Notes: generated by a model not told the origin, from the sequence alone. A stretch of 64,000 nt of DNA from Betaproteobacteria bacterium UBA2592 (GCA_002340095.1 DDKS01000042.1:36151-100150); one strand, 5' to 3'; numbered from the stretch's first letter, positions 27,129 through 36,786 are shown. Program-made: numbers and translations.

Positions 27129-29207
27129 ATGAACCGCCCCATCCATCATCGCCAGTATCCCTTCGAAAACTATCTGAACCGGGAACTGGGCCTTCTGGCT
27201 TTCAATCGCCGGGTCATGGCCCAGGCCCGGGATGAGCGCACCCCCCTGCTGGAACGGCTGCGCTTCCTCTGCATCGTCTCAAGCAACATGGACGAACTGT
27301 TCGAGATCCGCGTCAGCGGCCTCAAGGAGCAGATCCGTGCCAATGCTTCCACCCTCACCACCGACGGCAAGACCGCCCACGAAGTGTTTCGCATGGTCAG
27401 CGCCGCCGCCCATGCCCTGGTGGAGGAGCAGTATCAGATCTTCAATCAGGAGGTCACGCCCCAACTGGCCGCCGAAGGCATCCATTTCATCCGCCGCTCG
27501 GCCTGGACCGAAGCACAGCGGGCCTGGATCCGGGACTACTTCATCCGCGAGGTGATCCCGGTGCTGACCCCCATCGGTCTCGACCCCTCCCACCCCTTCC
27601 CCCGGGTGCTCAACAAGAGCCTCAACTTCGCCGTGGAACTGCAGGGCAAGGATGCCTTCGGCCGCAGTTCCGGTGCCGCCATCGTCCAGGCGCCGCGCAT
27701 GCTGCCCCGGGTGGTGCAACTGCCCCCGGAACTGGCCGGCTGCCCCTACGGTTTCGTGTTCCTTTCCTCGATTCTGCACGAGTTCGTCGGCGAGCTGTTC
27801 TCGGGCATGACGGTGCTGGGCTGCTACCAGTTCCGCGTCACTCGCAATTCCGACCTGTTCGTGGACGAGGAGGAAATCACCAATCTGCGCACCAAGCTCC
27901 AGGGCGAGCTGCCCCACCGGCATTTCGGCGACGCGGTGCGCTTGGAAGTGGCGGACAACTGCTCGGAAGCCATGACCCAGTTCCTGCTCTCCCAGTTCGG
28001 TCTGGGCGAAGCCGACCTGTACCGGGTCCGGGGGCCGGTCAACCTGGTGCGCCTGATGCAGGTGCCCGACTGGGTGGACCGTCCCGACCTGAAATTTGCC
28101 CCCTACACCCCGGGGCTGCCCAAGGGGCTGGACAAGACCCCCAACATTTTCGCCACCATCCGCCAGGGCGACATCCTGCTGCACCACCCCTACCAGTCCT
28201 TTTCCCCGGTGATCGACCTGTTGCAGCAGGCCGCGACGGACCCGCAGGTGGCCGCCATCAAGATGACCGTGTACCGCACCGGCACTGACTCGGTGTTGAT
28301 GCAGTCCCTGATCCGCGCCGCCCAGAACGGCAAGGAAGTGACGGTGGTGGTGGAACTGATGGCCCGCTTCGACGAGGAGGCCAACATCGGCTGGGCCACC
28401 AAGCTCGAAGAGGTCGGCGCCCACGTGGTCTATGGCGTGGTGGGCTACAAGGTGCACGCCAAGGCGCTCCTGATCGTGCGCCGGGAAGAAGGCCAGCTGC
28501 GCCGCTACGTGCATCTGGGCACCGGCAACTACCACCCGCGCACCGCCCGCCTGTACTCGGACTTTGGCCTGCTGACCGCCAACGAGGAAATCGGCCAGGA
28601 TGTCTCCGAGGTGTTCAAGCAGCTCACCGGCCTGGGCAAGGCCCGCACCCTCAAGCACCTCTGGCAGGCACCCTTCACCCTGCAGCCCAACATCGTCGCC
28701 TGCATCCAGGCCGAGGCGGAACACGCCCGGGCCGGCAGAAAGGCCTCCATCGTCGCCAAGATGAACGCCCTGCTCGAACCGGAAACCATCAACGCGCTGT
28801 ACGAAGCCTCCCAGGCCGGCGTGCAGATCGACCTGATCGTACGCGGCGTCTGCGCCCTGCGCCCGGGCGTGCCGGGCCTGTCGGACAACATCCGGGTGCG
28901 CTCCATCATCGGCCGTTTCCTCGAGCACCACCGGGTGTTCTACTTCCACGCCGACGGCGAGGAAAAGCTTTACCTCTCCAGCGCCGACTGGATGGAACGC
29001 AACTTCTTCCGCCGCATCGAACTGGCCTTCCCCGTGCTCGACCACCGCCTGAAGAAACGGGTCATGCTCGAAGGTCTGCGCCATTACCTGGCCGACAACC
29101 AGCTGGCCTGGGAAATGAACGGGGAAGGCAACTATGTCCGCAAGCGTGCCTCCCGCGCCAAGCCCAGGAACGCCCAGGCGGAACTCATGGCCTCCCTGGG
29201 CCGCTAA
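27129..29207 (+). CDS. ppk: Ppk1, polyphosphate kinase
   Basis: Makes inorganic polyphosphate from ATP reversibly. 692 residues, normal length. Domain order: N (FENYLNRELGLLAFNRRVMAQA), head, and two phospholipase-D-like catalytic domains. The autophosphorylated His is in GYKVHAKALLIVRRE; the nearby HLGTGNYHPRTARLYSD and the later VFYFHADGEEKLYLSSADWMERNFFRR (the second PLD-like domain) complete the active site. Polyphosphate storage is prominent in Rhodocyclales. No ppx gene is adjacent, and relA converges on it beyond a terminator. Confidence 0.97.
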   Translation: MNRPIHHRQYPFENYLNRELGLLAFNRRVMAQARDERTPLLERLRFLCIVSSNMDELFEIRVSGLKEQIRANASTLTTDGKTAHEVFRMVSAAAHALVEEQYQIFNQEVTPQLAAEGIHFIRRSAWTEAQRAWIRDYFIREVIPVLTPIGLDPSHPFPRVLNKSLNFAVELQGKDAFGRSSGAAIVQAPRMLPRVVQLPPELAGCPYGFVFLSSILHEFVGELFSGMTVLGCYQFRVTRNSDLFVDEEEITNLRTKLQGELPHRHFGDAVRLEVADNCSEAMTQFLLSQFGLGEADLYRVRGPVNLVRLMQVPDWVDRPDLKFAPYTPGLPKGLDKTPNIFATIRQGDILLHHPYQSFSPVIDLLQQAATDPQVAAIKMTVYRTGTDSVLMQSLIRAAQNGKEVTVVVELMARFDEEANIGWATKLEEVGAHVVYGVVGYKVHAKALLIVRREEGQLRRYVHLGTGNYHPRTARLYSDFGLLTANEEIGQDVSEVFKQLTGLGKARTLKHLWQAPFTLQPNIVACIQAEAEHARAGRKASIVAKMNALLEPETINALYEASQAGVQIDLIVRGVCALRPGVPGLSDNIRVRSIIGRFLEHHRVFYFHADGEEKLYLSSADWMERNFFRRIELAFPVLDHRLKKRVMLEGLRHYLADNQLAWEMNGEGNYVRKRASRAKPRNAQAELMASLGR

Positions 29208-29230
29208 AACCCGTGGCCCCGAAAAACAGG

Positions 29231-29258
29231 AAAGCCCCGGAAAGACCGGGGCTTTTGT
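29231..29258 (+). terminator. Terminator after ppk
   Basis: Stem AAAGCCCCGG / CCGGGGCTTT with an AAAGA loop, then TTTG. Starts 23 bp after the ppk stop. It lies between convergent ppk and relA and could serve both. Confidence 0.85.
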
Positions 29259-29282
29259 GCTTTTGCAGCGGCGCCAGGCGAG

Positions 29283-31505
29283 TCATCCCCGCCGTGCTGC
29301 CACCACCCCTTCGACTCCGTGGATCAGTTCCAGGGTGCGCTTGAGCTGCTGCAGGTTGTGCACCTCGACAGTGAAGCCCATGCGCGCCTTGCCTTGCCTG
29401 GACTGGGTATTGACCCCGATGACGTTGATCTTTTCCTTGGCGAAGATTTCCGACACGTCACGCAGCAGCCCCTGGCGGTCATGGGCGTCTACGACGATGT
29501 CGGTGGCAAAGACTTCCTGAGCTTCGGCCCCGCCCCAGTCGGTCTCGATCACCCGTTCCGGGTGCAGCGCCGCCAGATGCTGGAAATTGGGGCAGTCGAC
29601 CCGGTGGATGGAGACCCCCTTGCCGCGGGTCACGAAGCCTTCGATGGGGTCAGGCGGGGCCGGCTTGCAGCAGCGTGCCAGCTGGGTGAGCAGCTTGTCC
29701 ACTCCGACGATGAGGATGCCCTTGGGCCCCTCTGCCGGAGCCCGCAGGGCAAAGGCCGGCCGCTCCGTGGCCTCGCTCTCCGCTCCTAACTGGACATCCC
29801 CCCGGACCAGGGACTGGAACTGGCGCAGGTTCAACTCGCTGCGCGCCGCGGCGATGTACAGGTCTTCCGCCTTCGCCAGGCCCAGCCGGTGGGCCAGTTC
29901 CTCGATGTTGAGCCCCCCCTGGCCAAGGCGCTGAAGCTCCTTGGCAACGATGACCTTGCCATCGGCCAGGGTCTGCTCCAGAGCCAGGCTGGCAAACCAC
30001 TGCCGCACCTTGGTCCGGGCCCCCTTGGTGTGAATGTAGCCCAGGGCGGGATTGAGCCAGTCCCGGGAGGGCCCCCCCTGCCTGACGGTGATGATCTCCA
30101 CCCGCTGTCCGGTTTCCAGGGCGGTGTTCAGGGGCGCCAGCACGCCATCGATCTTGGCGCCCCGACAGCGGTGCCCCAGGTCCGTGTGCACCCGGTAGGC
30201 GAAATCCAGGGGCGTGGCCCCCCGGGGCAGGTCCACCACCTTGCCCTGGGGCGTCATCACATAGATGGTTTCGTCCAGGGCCGCCTGCTTGTAGTGGCGC
30301 ACCCAGTCGGAACTGTCGGTCACCTCGTCCTTCCAGGTGAGCAACTGGCGCAGCCAGGCGATCTTCTCGTCGTACCGGTCTTCGTTGGCCGGTTTGCTGC
30401 CTTCCTTGTAGCGCCAGTGGGCCGCGACCCCCAGTTCCGCGTGGCGGTGCATCTCCCAGGTGCGGATCTGCACCTCCAGGGAACGGCCGTCGGGACAACG
30501 CACCGCCGTATGCAAGGAGCGGTAGTAGTTGCCTTTGGGATTGGAAATGTAGTCGTCGAATTCCTTCGGGATGGGCGTCCAGATGTTGTGCACGACGCCC
30601 AGGGCGGTGTAGCAGTCCTTGACGCTGTCTACGATGACCCGCAGGGCACGGATGTCGTAAACCTCGGAGAACTCCACCCCCTTCTTGCGCATCTTGTTCC
30701 AGATGCTGTAGATGTGCTTGGGCCGGCCATAGACCTCGGCGCTGATGCCGACTTCCGCCAGTTCTGCCTTGACCCGCTCGATGGCGCCGGCGATGAACTG
30801 CTCCCGCTCGATGCGTTTTTCATCGAGCATCCGGGCCACCTTTTTGTAGGTTTCCGGGTGCAGGAAGCGGAAAGACAGATCCTCCAGCTCCCACTTCAGC
30901 TCCCAGACGCCAAGACGGTTGGCCAGGGGGGAGTACAGCTCCAGGGTTTCCCGGGCCACCTGAACCCGCAGTTCATCGGGATTGGCGGCGTAGTAGCGCA
31001 GGGTCTGGGTACGGGAAGCCAGGCGCAGGAGCACCACGCGGATGTCTTCCACCATGGCCAGCAGCATCTTGCGCAGCACCTCCACCTGGGCACGGGTTTC
31101 CTGAGGGGTGCTGCTGCCATCCCGGTCGGCCGCCATGAACCCCCGGGTGATGGGCCGCAGGCGGTTGAGGCGGGAAATGCCTTGCACGAGCTGTGCCACG
31201 TCCTTGCCCAGACGGCTGGCGATCTTCTGCCCCCCATGCTCGTCGTAGGCCGGTACGGCAAACAGCAGGGCAGCCAGGCGGGAATCGACATCGAGCCGCA
31301 AACCGGCAACGATCAGAGCCATGCCCAGGGCGTGGGACCAGATACCCTCGCCGCTACCAAGACAAGCATCGCCATAGACTTCCCGGGCAAAAGCCAGGGC
31401 GGCGGCAATCCGCTCCGACTCCTCGGGGTTCAATCCTTCGGACAGGGTTTGCAGGGAATGCCGGTCATCGCTCTGGGCGGCGACGGAATGAACGACGGAA
31501 ACCAT
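29283..31505 (-). CDS. relA: RelA, (p)ppGpp synthetase (synthase-only form)
   Basis: 740 residues. The N-terminal HD hydrolase domain is degenerate: FAVPAYDEHGG stands where active enzymes have HDxxED, so hydrolysis is not expected. The synthetase domain is intact (GRPKHIYSIWNKMRKKGV, VYDIRALRVIVD) and carries the EFDD form of the EXDD motif typical of monofunctional RelA. Then come TGS (IYVMTPQGKVVDLPRGATPLDFAYRVH), the helical and conserved-Cys region (LARCCKPAPPDPIEGF), and a C-terminal ACT domain (DIVVDAHDRQGLLRDVSEIF). It makes the stringent-response alarmone on stalled ribosomes. It follows the HD-GYP gene after 42 bp. Confidence 0.95.
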   Translation of the reverse strand: MVSVVHSVAAQSDDRHSLQTLSEGLNPEESERIAAALAFAREVYGDACLGSGEGIWSHALGMALIVAGLRLDVDSRLAALLFAVPAYDEHGGQKIASRLGKDVAQLVQGISRLNRLRPITRGFMAADRDGSSTPQETRAQVEVLRKMLLAMVEDIRVVLLRLASRTQTLRYYAANPDELRVQVARETLELYSPLANRLGVWELKWELEDLSFRFLHPETYKKVARMLDEKRIEREQFIAGAIERVKAELAEVGISAEVYGRPKHIYSIWNKMRKKGVEFSEVYDIRALRVIVDSVKDCYTALGVVHNIWTPIPKEFDDYISNPKGNYYRSLHTAVRCPDGRSLEVQIRTWEMHRHAELGVAAHWRYKEGSKPANEDRYDEKIAWLRQLLTWKDEVTDSSDWVRHYKQAALDETIYVMTPQGKVVDLPRGATPLDFAYRVHTDLGHRCRGAKIDGVLAPLNTALETGQRVEIITVRQGGPSRDWLNPALGYIHTKGARTKVRQWFASLALEQTLADGKVIVAKELQRLGQGGLNIEELAHRLGLAKAEDLYIAAARSELNLRQFQSLVRGDVQLGAESEATERPAFALRAPAEGPKGILIVGVDKLLTQLARCCKPAPPDPIEGFVTRGKGVSIHRVDCPNFQHLAALHPERVIETDWGGAEAQEVFATDIVVDAHDRQGLLRDVSEIFAKEKINVIGVNTQSRQGKARMGFTVEVHNLQQLKRTLELIHGVEGVVAARRG

Positions 31506-31547
31506 GGCGTGATTATAAGGGCTGCGGCCGGTGGCAGGCCGGGAAGA

Positions 31548-32777
31548 TCAACCGCCGCGCAGGTAATCGCCGGCCCAGAAACGATCCACATCCTGGATAC
31601 CCCATTTGGCCGGTTCCTCCCGCCCCATGATCTTGTCGTGGCAGCCGGGGCGCGACAGGTCGACCACCTCGGGCGGGATGTAAGCCTGGGACCGGGTGGA
31701 GAAGAACACCTTGACCACGGGCTTGAGCAGGGACTTGGAACTCTGCTCCAGCACCACGCCAAGCCGTCCGGACGCCAGGGCGACGAAGGAGCCCACCGGG
31801 TAGATGCCCAGGCTCTTGACGAAGGCCTGGAACACCAGCGGATCGAAATGCCCCTGCCACTCGGCCATCCGCTTCAGGGATTCGGCCGGGTCCCAACCAT
31901 TCTTGTAGGGCCGGTTCGAGGTGATGGCATCGTAAACATCGCAAACAGCTCCCATCCGGGCCAGGAGGCTGATCTGCTCGCCCTTGAGCCCCTTGGGATA
32001 ACCGCTCCCATCCATCTTTTCATGATGATGCAGACAGACATCCAGGGCACTCTCCCCAACCCCGCTGCCTTCGAGCAGGAGTTTGTAGCCTTCTTCCGGA
32101 TGCGTCTTGATGACCTCGAACTCGGCATCGGTCAGTTTTCCCGGTTTATTGAGGATTTCGTTGGGAATCATGGCCTTGCCCAGATCGTGCAGGAGCCCGG
32201 CCATGCCCGCCTCGCGGACCTGCTGCTCGTCCAGCTTCAACTGCCGCGCCAGGGCGATCATCAAGGCGCAGACGGCCACCGAATGCATATAGGTATAGTC
32301 ATCCGCCGTCTTCAAGCGGGCCAGGCTGATCAGGGCGCCAGGATTACGGGAAACGGAGGAAGAAATCTCCTCCACCAGGGGCAGGGCCTGATCAGCATCG
32401 ATGGCCTTGCCCATGCGCGCTTCCTGAAACATCGAGACCACGGCATCCTTGGCCTTGGCGCAGATACGTGCCGCCCGCTTCGCCTCCTCGGCCATGGAAG
32501 CCTGCTCCCGGGAGACTGCCAGGCGGATCTGGGTCTTCTGCTCTTCCTCGAGTGCCTGGGGTTCCGCCTCCGCCACCACCTGGTCCGACGCCACGTCGAG
32601 GCCTTTGGAAGCATCGATCCAGACCTCGCGGATCCGGCTCTCGCGGATCCTGACCAGGTCCTCGGGATCGGTAATGACAAAGCGGCTGCGCCAGAAGGGA
32701 TGATCCAGCCAGGAGCCGCAGAATTGCTCCAGGTGCATGCCGACCCGGAGGTGTTCCACACTGATCTTTTTGAGCAC
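31548..32777 (-). CDS. HD-GYP domain protein (DUF3391 + HD-GYP), putative cyclic di-GMP phosphodiesterase
   Basis: 409 residues. An N-terminal DUF3391 region (residues ~1-60, HLRVGMHLEQFCGSWLDHPFW) is followed by a charged helical linker, then the HD-GYP domain (about 145-330). The HD pair is H197-D198 (LLHDLGK), and the GYP signature is at 259-261 (HHHEKMDGSGYPKGLKGEQ), so catalytic residues are intact. Members degrade cyclic di-GMP. No receiver domain is present. It precedes relA by 42 bp on the same strand, so the two second-messenger enzymes may share a transcript. Confidence 0.92.
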   Translation of the reverse strand: MLKKISVEHLRVGMHLEQFCGSWLDHPFWRSRFVITDPEDLVRIRESRIREVWIDASKGLDVASDQVVAEAEPQALEEEQKTQIRLAVSREQASMAEEAKRAARICAKAKDAVVSMFQEARMGKAIDADQALPLVEEISSSVSRNPGALISLARLKTADDYTYMHSVAVCALMIALARQLKLDEQQVREAGMAGLLHDLGKAMIPNEILNKPGKLTDAEFEVIKTHPEEGYKLLLEGSGVGESALDVCLHHHEKMDGSGYPKGLKGEQISLLARMGAVCDVYDAITSNRPYKNGWDPAESLKRMAEWQGHFDPLVFQAFVKSLGIYPVGSFVALASGRLGVVLEQSSKSLLKPVVKVFFSTRSQAYIPPEVVDLSRPGCHDKIMGREEPAKWGIQDVDRFWAGDYLRGG

Positions 32778-32871
32778 GGGCTAAGTCTGCTTTCGGAGAC
32801 CTTCCGAATATACCAGATACCACAAGGCCAGGGCTTCGGGCCGAGCCCGGAACGACCGCCGTGGCCCCCCG

Positions 32872-32903
32872 GAAAAAAAGGACCCCCGGCAAGCCGGGGG
32901 TCC
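32872..32903 (-). terminator. Terminator after prpE
   Basis: Eleven-base-pair stem GGACCCCCGGC (32880-32890) / GCCGGGGGTCC (32893-32903). On the minus strand it is followed by a run of seven T. A second GC-rich hairpin (ACGGCCCC/GGGGCCGT) lies between it and the prpE stop. Confidence 0.85.
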
Positions 32904-32953
32904 TTCAGCCATCCGGCACGGCCCCGTGCGGGGCCGTCTGCCGCCAGGGCGGA

Positions 32954-34846
32954 TCAGCTGGCCAGCAGGGCCTTGATCTGCTCCAGGGTGGAAGGATCGT
33001 CAATGGTGGTCAGGTCGCCGGGATCACGCCCTTCGGCCAGGGCCTGGAGGGAGCGGCGCAACATCTTGCCGGAACGGGTCTTGGGCAGACCGGTGACGAA
33101 GTGGACACGGCCGGGACGGGCGATGGCACCGAGAGAGTCATCCACCACCTTGAACACCTCCTTCTCCAGGGCGGCCCGCTGTTCGTTCGTGGCGATCCTG
33201 GAGGCATCCTTGACCACAGCGAAGGCGATGGGCACCTGGCCCTTGAGCTTGTCTTCGACCCCCACTACGGCCACTTCGGCAATGGCGCTATGCCCCTGGA
33301 CGGCTTCCTCGATTTCGCGGGTGCCCAGGCGGTGACCGGCTACGTTGATCACGTCATCGGTACGACCCAGGATGAAGAAATAACCTTCCTCGTCCTTGAT
33401 CGCCCAGTCATAGGAGGAATAGACCAGCGGCTCCTTGAACAAGGAGAAGTAGGTGCTGACGAAACGCTCGTCCTGCCCCCAGACGGTGGACAGGCAGCCA
33501 GGCGGCAGCGGCGGCACCACGGCGGCGATGCCCTTCTCGTTGGGCCCGCACTCGGAACCGTCCTCCCGGAAGATTTTCAGGTTGTAGCCGTACACGGGGA
33601 AGCTGGGGGAGCCGTATTTGAGCTTGGTCTTCTCCACACCATGCTGAGCGGAAAGCATGGGCCAGCCGGTTTCGGTCTGCCAGTAGTTGTCGATGACGGG
33701 AATGCCCAGCTCGCCCATGATCCACTCGTGGGTGGGCTGATCCAGAGGCTCGCCGGCCATGAAGAGGTGACGCAGGCTGGAGATGTCGTACTTGTGCATG
33801 TAGGCCGGATCCTGCTTCTTCAGCACCCGGGCGGCGGTGGGAGCGGAGAACATCACCGAAACCTTGTAGTCCTGGACGATCTTCCACCAGATGCCAGGAT
33901 CGGGACGGAGCGGCGTGCCTTCGTACATGATCGTGGCCATGCCGGCAATCAGGGGGGCGTAGATGATGTAGGAGTGCCCCACCACCCAGCCGATGTCGGA
34001 AGTGGAGAAGAAGGTCTCACCTTCGTTGCCGCAGTAGATGTGCTTCATGGTGGAAGCCAGGGCCACGGCGTAACCGCCGGTATCCCGCTGCACGCCCTTG
34101 GGCTTGCCGGTGGTGCCGGATGTATAAAGGATGTAGGAAGGATCGGAGGACTCCATCCACTCGCAGGGCACCTGGGCATCCAGCACGGTCTCGCGCAGGG
34201 TGGCGTAATCCACGTCCCGGCCTTCCACCTTGTTGAAATCGGGGTCCAGGCCACGATTGACCATCAGAACCTTGGGAGGCTTATGCTCGGCGATTTCGAT
34301 GGCTTCGTCGAGCAGGTGCTTGTAAGGCACCGCCTTGCCGCCGCGCATGCCGGCATCGGCGGAAACCACCAGCGCGGGCTTGGCATCGTCGATCCGGGTC
34401 GCCAGGGAGCCGGAGGCAAAGCCGCCGAACACCACGGAGTGGATGGCACCGATTCGCACACAGGCCAGCATGGCAAAGCAGGCCTGGGGAATCATGGGCA
34501 TGTAGATCAGGACCCGGTCCCCCTTCTTGACACCCAGACTCTTGTAAATGGCGGCCATGCGTTCCACTTCGCGCTGCAGCTCGGCATAGGTATAAACCCG
34601 CTCCTCGTTCGTCTCGGTGGAGATGTAGACCAGGGCACGGGCGTCAGGACGCTTGGCTGCATGGCGATCGACGGCATTGTGGCAGAGATTGATCTTGCCG
34701 CCGACGAACCATTTCACGAAAGGCGGACGGGAATAGTCGCACACCTGGGTGAACGGCTCCTGCCAGTCCACAAGCTTGGCCTGCTCGCTCCAGAAGGCAT
34801 CCCGGTTTTCGATGGAAAATTGATGAAATTCCTTATAAGTGGTCAT
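32954..34846 (-). CDS. prpE: PrpE, propionate-CoA ligase
   Basis: AMP-forming acyl-CoA synthetase. 630 residues, matching PrpE (about 628) more than Acs (about 650). It follows PrpE along its whole length: FWSEQAKLVDWQEPFTQV and NLCHNAVDRH at the start, YTSGTTGKPKGVQRDTGGYA for ATP, DNYWQTETGWP, RTDDVINVAGHRLGTREIEE, and LPKTRSGKMLRRSLQALAEG with the acetylation-site lysine. It converts propionate (and probably acetate more slowly) to the CoA ester. No other prp gene is nearby; it lies 44 bp after a response-regulator gene on the same strand. Confidence 0.93.
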   Translation of the reverse strand: MTTYKEFHQFSIENRDAFWSEQAKLVDWQEPFTQVCDYSRPPFVKWFVGGKINLCHNAVDRHAAKRPDARALVYISTETNEERVYTYAELQREVERMAAIYKSLGVKKGDRVLIYMPMIPQACFAMLACVRIGAIHSVVFGGFASGSLATRIDDAKPALVVSADAGMRGGKAVPYKHLLDEAIEIAEHKPPKVLMVNRGLDPDFNKVEGRDVDYATLRETVLDAQVPCEWMESSDPSYILYTSGTTGKPKGVQRDTGGYAVALASTMKHIYCGNEGETFFSTSDIGWVVGHSYIIYAPLIAGMATIMYEGTPLRPDPGIWWKIVQDYKVSVMFSAPTAARVLKKQDPAYMHKYDISSLRHLFMAGEPLDQPTHEWIMGELGIPVIDNYWQTETGWPMLSAQHGVEKTKLKYGSPSFPVYGYNLKIFREDGSECGPNEKGIAAVVPPLPPGCLSTVWGQDERFVSTYFSLFKEPLVYSSYDWAIKDEEGYFFILGRTDDVINVAGHRLGTREIEEAVQGHSAIAEVAVVGVEDKLKGQVPIAFAVVKDASRIATNEQRAALEKEVFKVVDDSLGAIARPGRVHFVTGLPKTRSGKMLRRSLQALAEGRDPGDLTTIDDPSTLEQIKALLAS

Positions 34847-34890
34847 AAGACTCCCTCTTCCTTGGTGTTTCCTGCAAAAAATAAAAAGGA

Positions 34891-36015
34891 CTAGCCGGGT
34901 TGTTGCCGCTCCCGGTCTGCCAGACGCTTCTCCAGTTCTTCCAGGGGCAGCGTCACCCCCAGTTCCTGCTGCAGCAGGACCAGCATGGGCAGCAACTGCT
35001 GCCCCAGGCGCCCCAGCTGCCTGACGACGGCTTCGGGACGCTGATCCCGCAGCAATTCCAGGGCACGATTCACGGTCAGGGGCTGCTCTTGCACATGGGC
35101 GGCCAGGCCGCCGGACTCGGTCCGGTTCCCCCCCGCGCCCATGGCTGCTTCCATGCGGCTGGCAGCCAGGTCAAGCAGGCTGCTGGCCGAGATCACCCGG
35201 TCCTGGGGCACGCTCGCAACACCCGCACTCATGGTCAGAACCAGACGTTTGCCACCCGCCGAAACCACGGAATCGGCCACGGCCCGACGCACCCGATCGG
35301 CAAAAGCGATGCAGGCCGCCGCCGGCGTCCCCGGAGAAACGATGGCAAAGCGGCCCTCGCCAAAGTGCCCGAGACTATCTTCCCGGCGGATCTTGCCTGC
35401 CACGAGCCTGGCAAATTTCACGCCCATGTCGGCAGCCCTCGAACGCCCCACCTGCTCCACCAGCGCGTCATAACCATCGAAACCGATGACCATGACGCTG
35501 GCCTCGCCCTGATGGCGGAAGGCATGGGAAAGGGCCTGGGCCGCCTGCAGCTCCACATATTTGCGGGTGAACAGGCCGGTCACCGCATCCTGGACCTGCT
35601 GAGCCCGGGCCTCTTCCAGGCTCTGGCGGGTCTGGGCGAACTGCAACAGATGCCCGAGACGGGTCTTCAGCTCCACGGCGGTAACGCCCTTGGAGATGAA
35701 ATCGGACACGCCAAGACGCTCGGCCCGCTCCAGCACCTCTTGATCTTCCTCGCCGGAAATCAGGATGAAGGGGATATCCCTGAGGCGGGACAGCTTGCAG
35801 GTACGCACCCGCTCCAGCAGGCCAAAGCCATCCAGCACCGGCATCTGGAGATCTGAAATGACGGCGGCGATAGTGTGATCCAGCACCAGTGTCTGCCAGG
35901 CAGCCTCCCCGTCCCCCTCCTCCTTCACCTCGTACACACCCTTGAGATGGCGCGCCAGGGATGCCCGCACCATGCGGGAGTCGTCGACGATGAGAAGGCG
36001 CGGCAAGTCAGACAT
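34891..36015 (-). CDS. Response regulator with degenerate GGDEF domain
   Basis: 374 residues from 36015, which has GGGAG 8 bases upstream; an in-frame ATG at 36036 is less likely because it puts that site inside the gene. The receiver domain (residues 1-120) has the DD pair in LLIVDDSRMVR, the phospho-Asp in VISDLQMPVLDG and the K of SKG. The second domain (about 150-285) has GGDEF-fold features, but the signature is GEGRF where GGDEF is expected (GHFGEGRFAIVSPG), so cyclase activity is unlikely. A C-terminal helical tail of ~70 residues follows. Probably a signalling or binding protein. Confidence 0.88.
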   Translation of the reverse strand: MSDLPRLLIVDDSRMVRASLARHLKGVYEVKEEGDGEAAWQTLVLDHTIAAVISDLQMPVLDGFGLLERVRTCKLSRLRDIPFILISGEEDQEVLERAERLGVSDFISKGVTAVELKTRLGHLLQFAQTRQSLEEARAQQVQDAVTGLFTRKYVELQAAQALSHAFRHQGEASVMVIGFDGYDALVEQVGRSRAADMGVKFARLVAGKIRREDSLGHFGEGRFAIVSPGTPAAACIAFADRVRRAVADSVVSAGGKRLVLTMSAGVASVPQDRVISASSLLDLAASRMEAAMGAGGNRTESGGLAAHVQEQPLTVNRALELLRDQRPEAVVRQLGRLGQQLLPMLVLLQQELGVTLPLEELEKRLADRERQQPG

Positions 36016-36172
36016 GATCAACTCTCCCTTGCCCAATGGCGGGAAGGTCGCACCTGCTTGGGGAGCATCGGCTCAGAATTCATAATTACGAATTATAAAC
36101 AGCAATTACGCCCAAGGTGCTATGCTCCTGAATAGTTTACAAAACATGGGGTTTGGCATAAATTGCGGCCCC

Positions 36173-36676
36173 ATGTCGAAACTTCGCAAAGCCTTTCTCC
36201 TCGCCCTCCTTCTCGCCAGCGCCGGTGGCTACAGCCTCGCCGGGCATGCCGAGCCGGCCCGCAAGGCCGAAGAACCCTCGTTTTTCGAACGTTACTCCAA
36301 TGCAGCCCAGGATGTCATCCTGAAGGGGCTGGAACTGGTGGGAATCAACTACCGCATGGGTGGCAACGATCCCAACAGCGGCCTTGACTGCAGCAGCTAC
36401 GTGCAGACCGTGTACCGGGACGCCATCGGTCTGGTGCTGCCCCGTACGGCCAAGGAGCAATCCCTGCTGGGCGAGGAAGTGGACCGCAGCGAACTGAAGC
36501 CCGGTGATCTGGTGTTCTTCAACACCATGCGCCGGGCCTTTTCCCATGTGGGCATCTACCTGGGCGACAATTACTTCCTTCACGCGCCCCGGGCCGGCAG
36601 TGCCGTGCGGGTCGAGAGCATGCAGAGCAGCTACTGGGTGCAACGCTACAACGGTGCCCGCCGGGTCATCGACTGA
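36173..36676 (+). CDS. Exported NlpC/P60-family peptidoglycan hydrolase
   Basis: 167 residues. The start at 36173 is chosen because it begins a signal peptide (MSKLRKAFLLALLLASAGGY, cleavage near GHAE); the Shine-Dalgarno is poor and in-frame ATGs exist at 36122 and 36146. The catalytic domain starts at about residue 45: Cys in SGLDCSSYVQTVYRD, His in AFSHVGIYLGD, and the polar third residue in YFLHAPR. It is predicted to cut the D-Glu-DAP bond in cell-wall peptides in the periplasm. Single gene with its own terminator. Confidence 0.9.
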   Translation: MSKLRKAFLLALLLASAGGYSLAGHAEPARKAEEPSFFERYSNAAQDVILKGLELVGINYRMGGNDPNSGLDCSSYVQTVYRDAIGLVLPRTAKEQSLLGEEVDRSELKPGDLVFFNTMRRAFSHVGIYLGDNYFLHAPRAGSAVRVESMQSSYWVQRYNGARRVID

Positions 36677-36694
36677 AGCCGTCCCGGCTGCCGA

Positions 36695-36722
36695 AAAACC
36701 ACCCTGCAGGGTGGTTTTTTTT
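36695..36722 (+). terminator. Terminator after the NlpC/P60 gene
   Basis: Perfect stem AAAACCACCCTG / CAGGGTGGTTTT followed by more T. Starts 18 bp after the stop. Confidence 0.9.
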
Positions 36723-36743
36723 CGCCGACGGCCTTCACAATTT

Positions 36744-36786
36744 GACAAGCGTTATCATTTACATCTCCAGCAGAGTTCTTTAGAAT
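36744..36786 (+). promoter_or_regulatory. Promoter of the iron-binding protein gene with overlapping Fur-like site
   Basis: TTTACA (36758-36763), a 17-bp spacer, and TAGAAT (36781-36786). The stretch 36744-36764 (GACAAGCGTTATCATTTACAT) reads on the other strand as AAATGATAACGCTTGTC, which resembles the ATGATAA half-sites of the Fur box and covers the -35. Confidence 0.55.

Noticed and set aside
34891..36015. Active diguanylate cyclase
   Set aside because: The signature is GEGRF instead of GGDEF, which removes the catalytic acidic pair.
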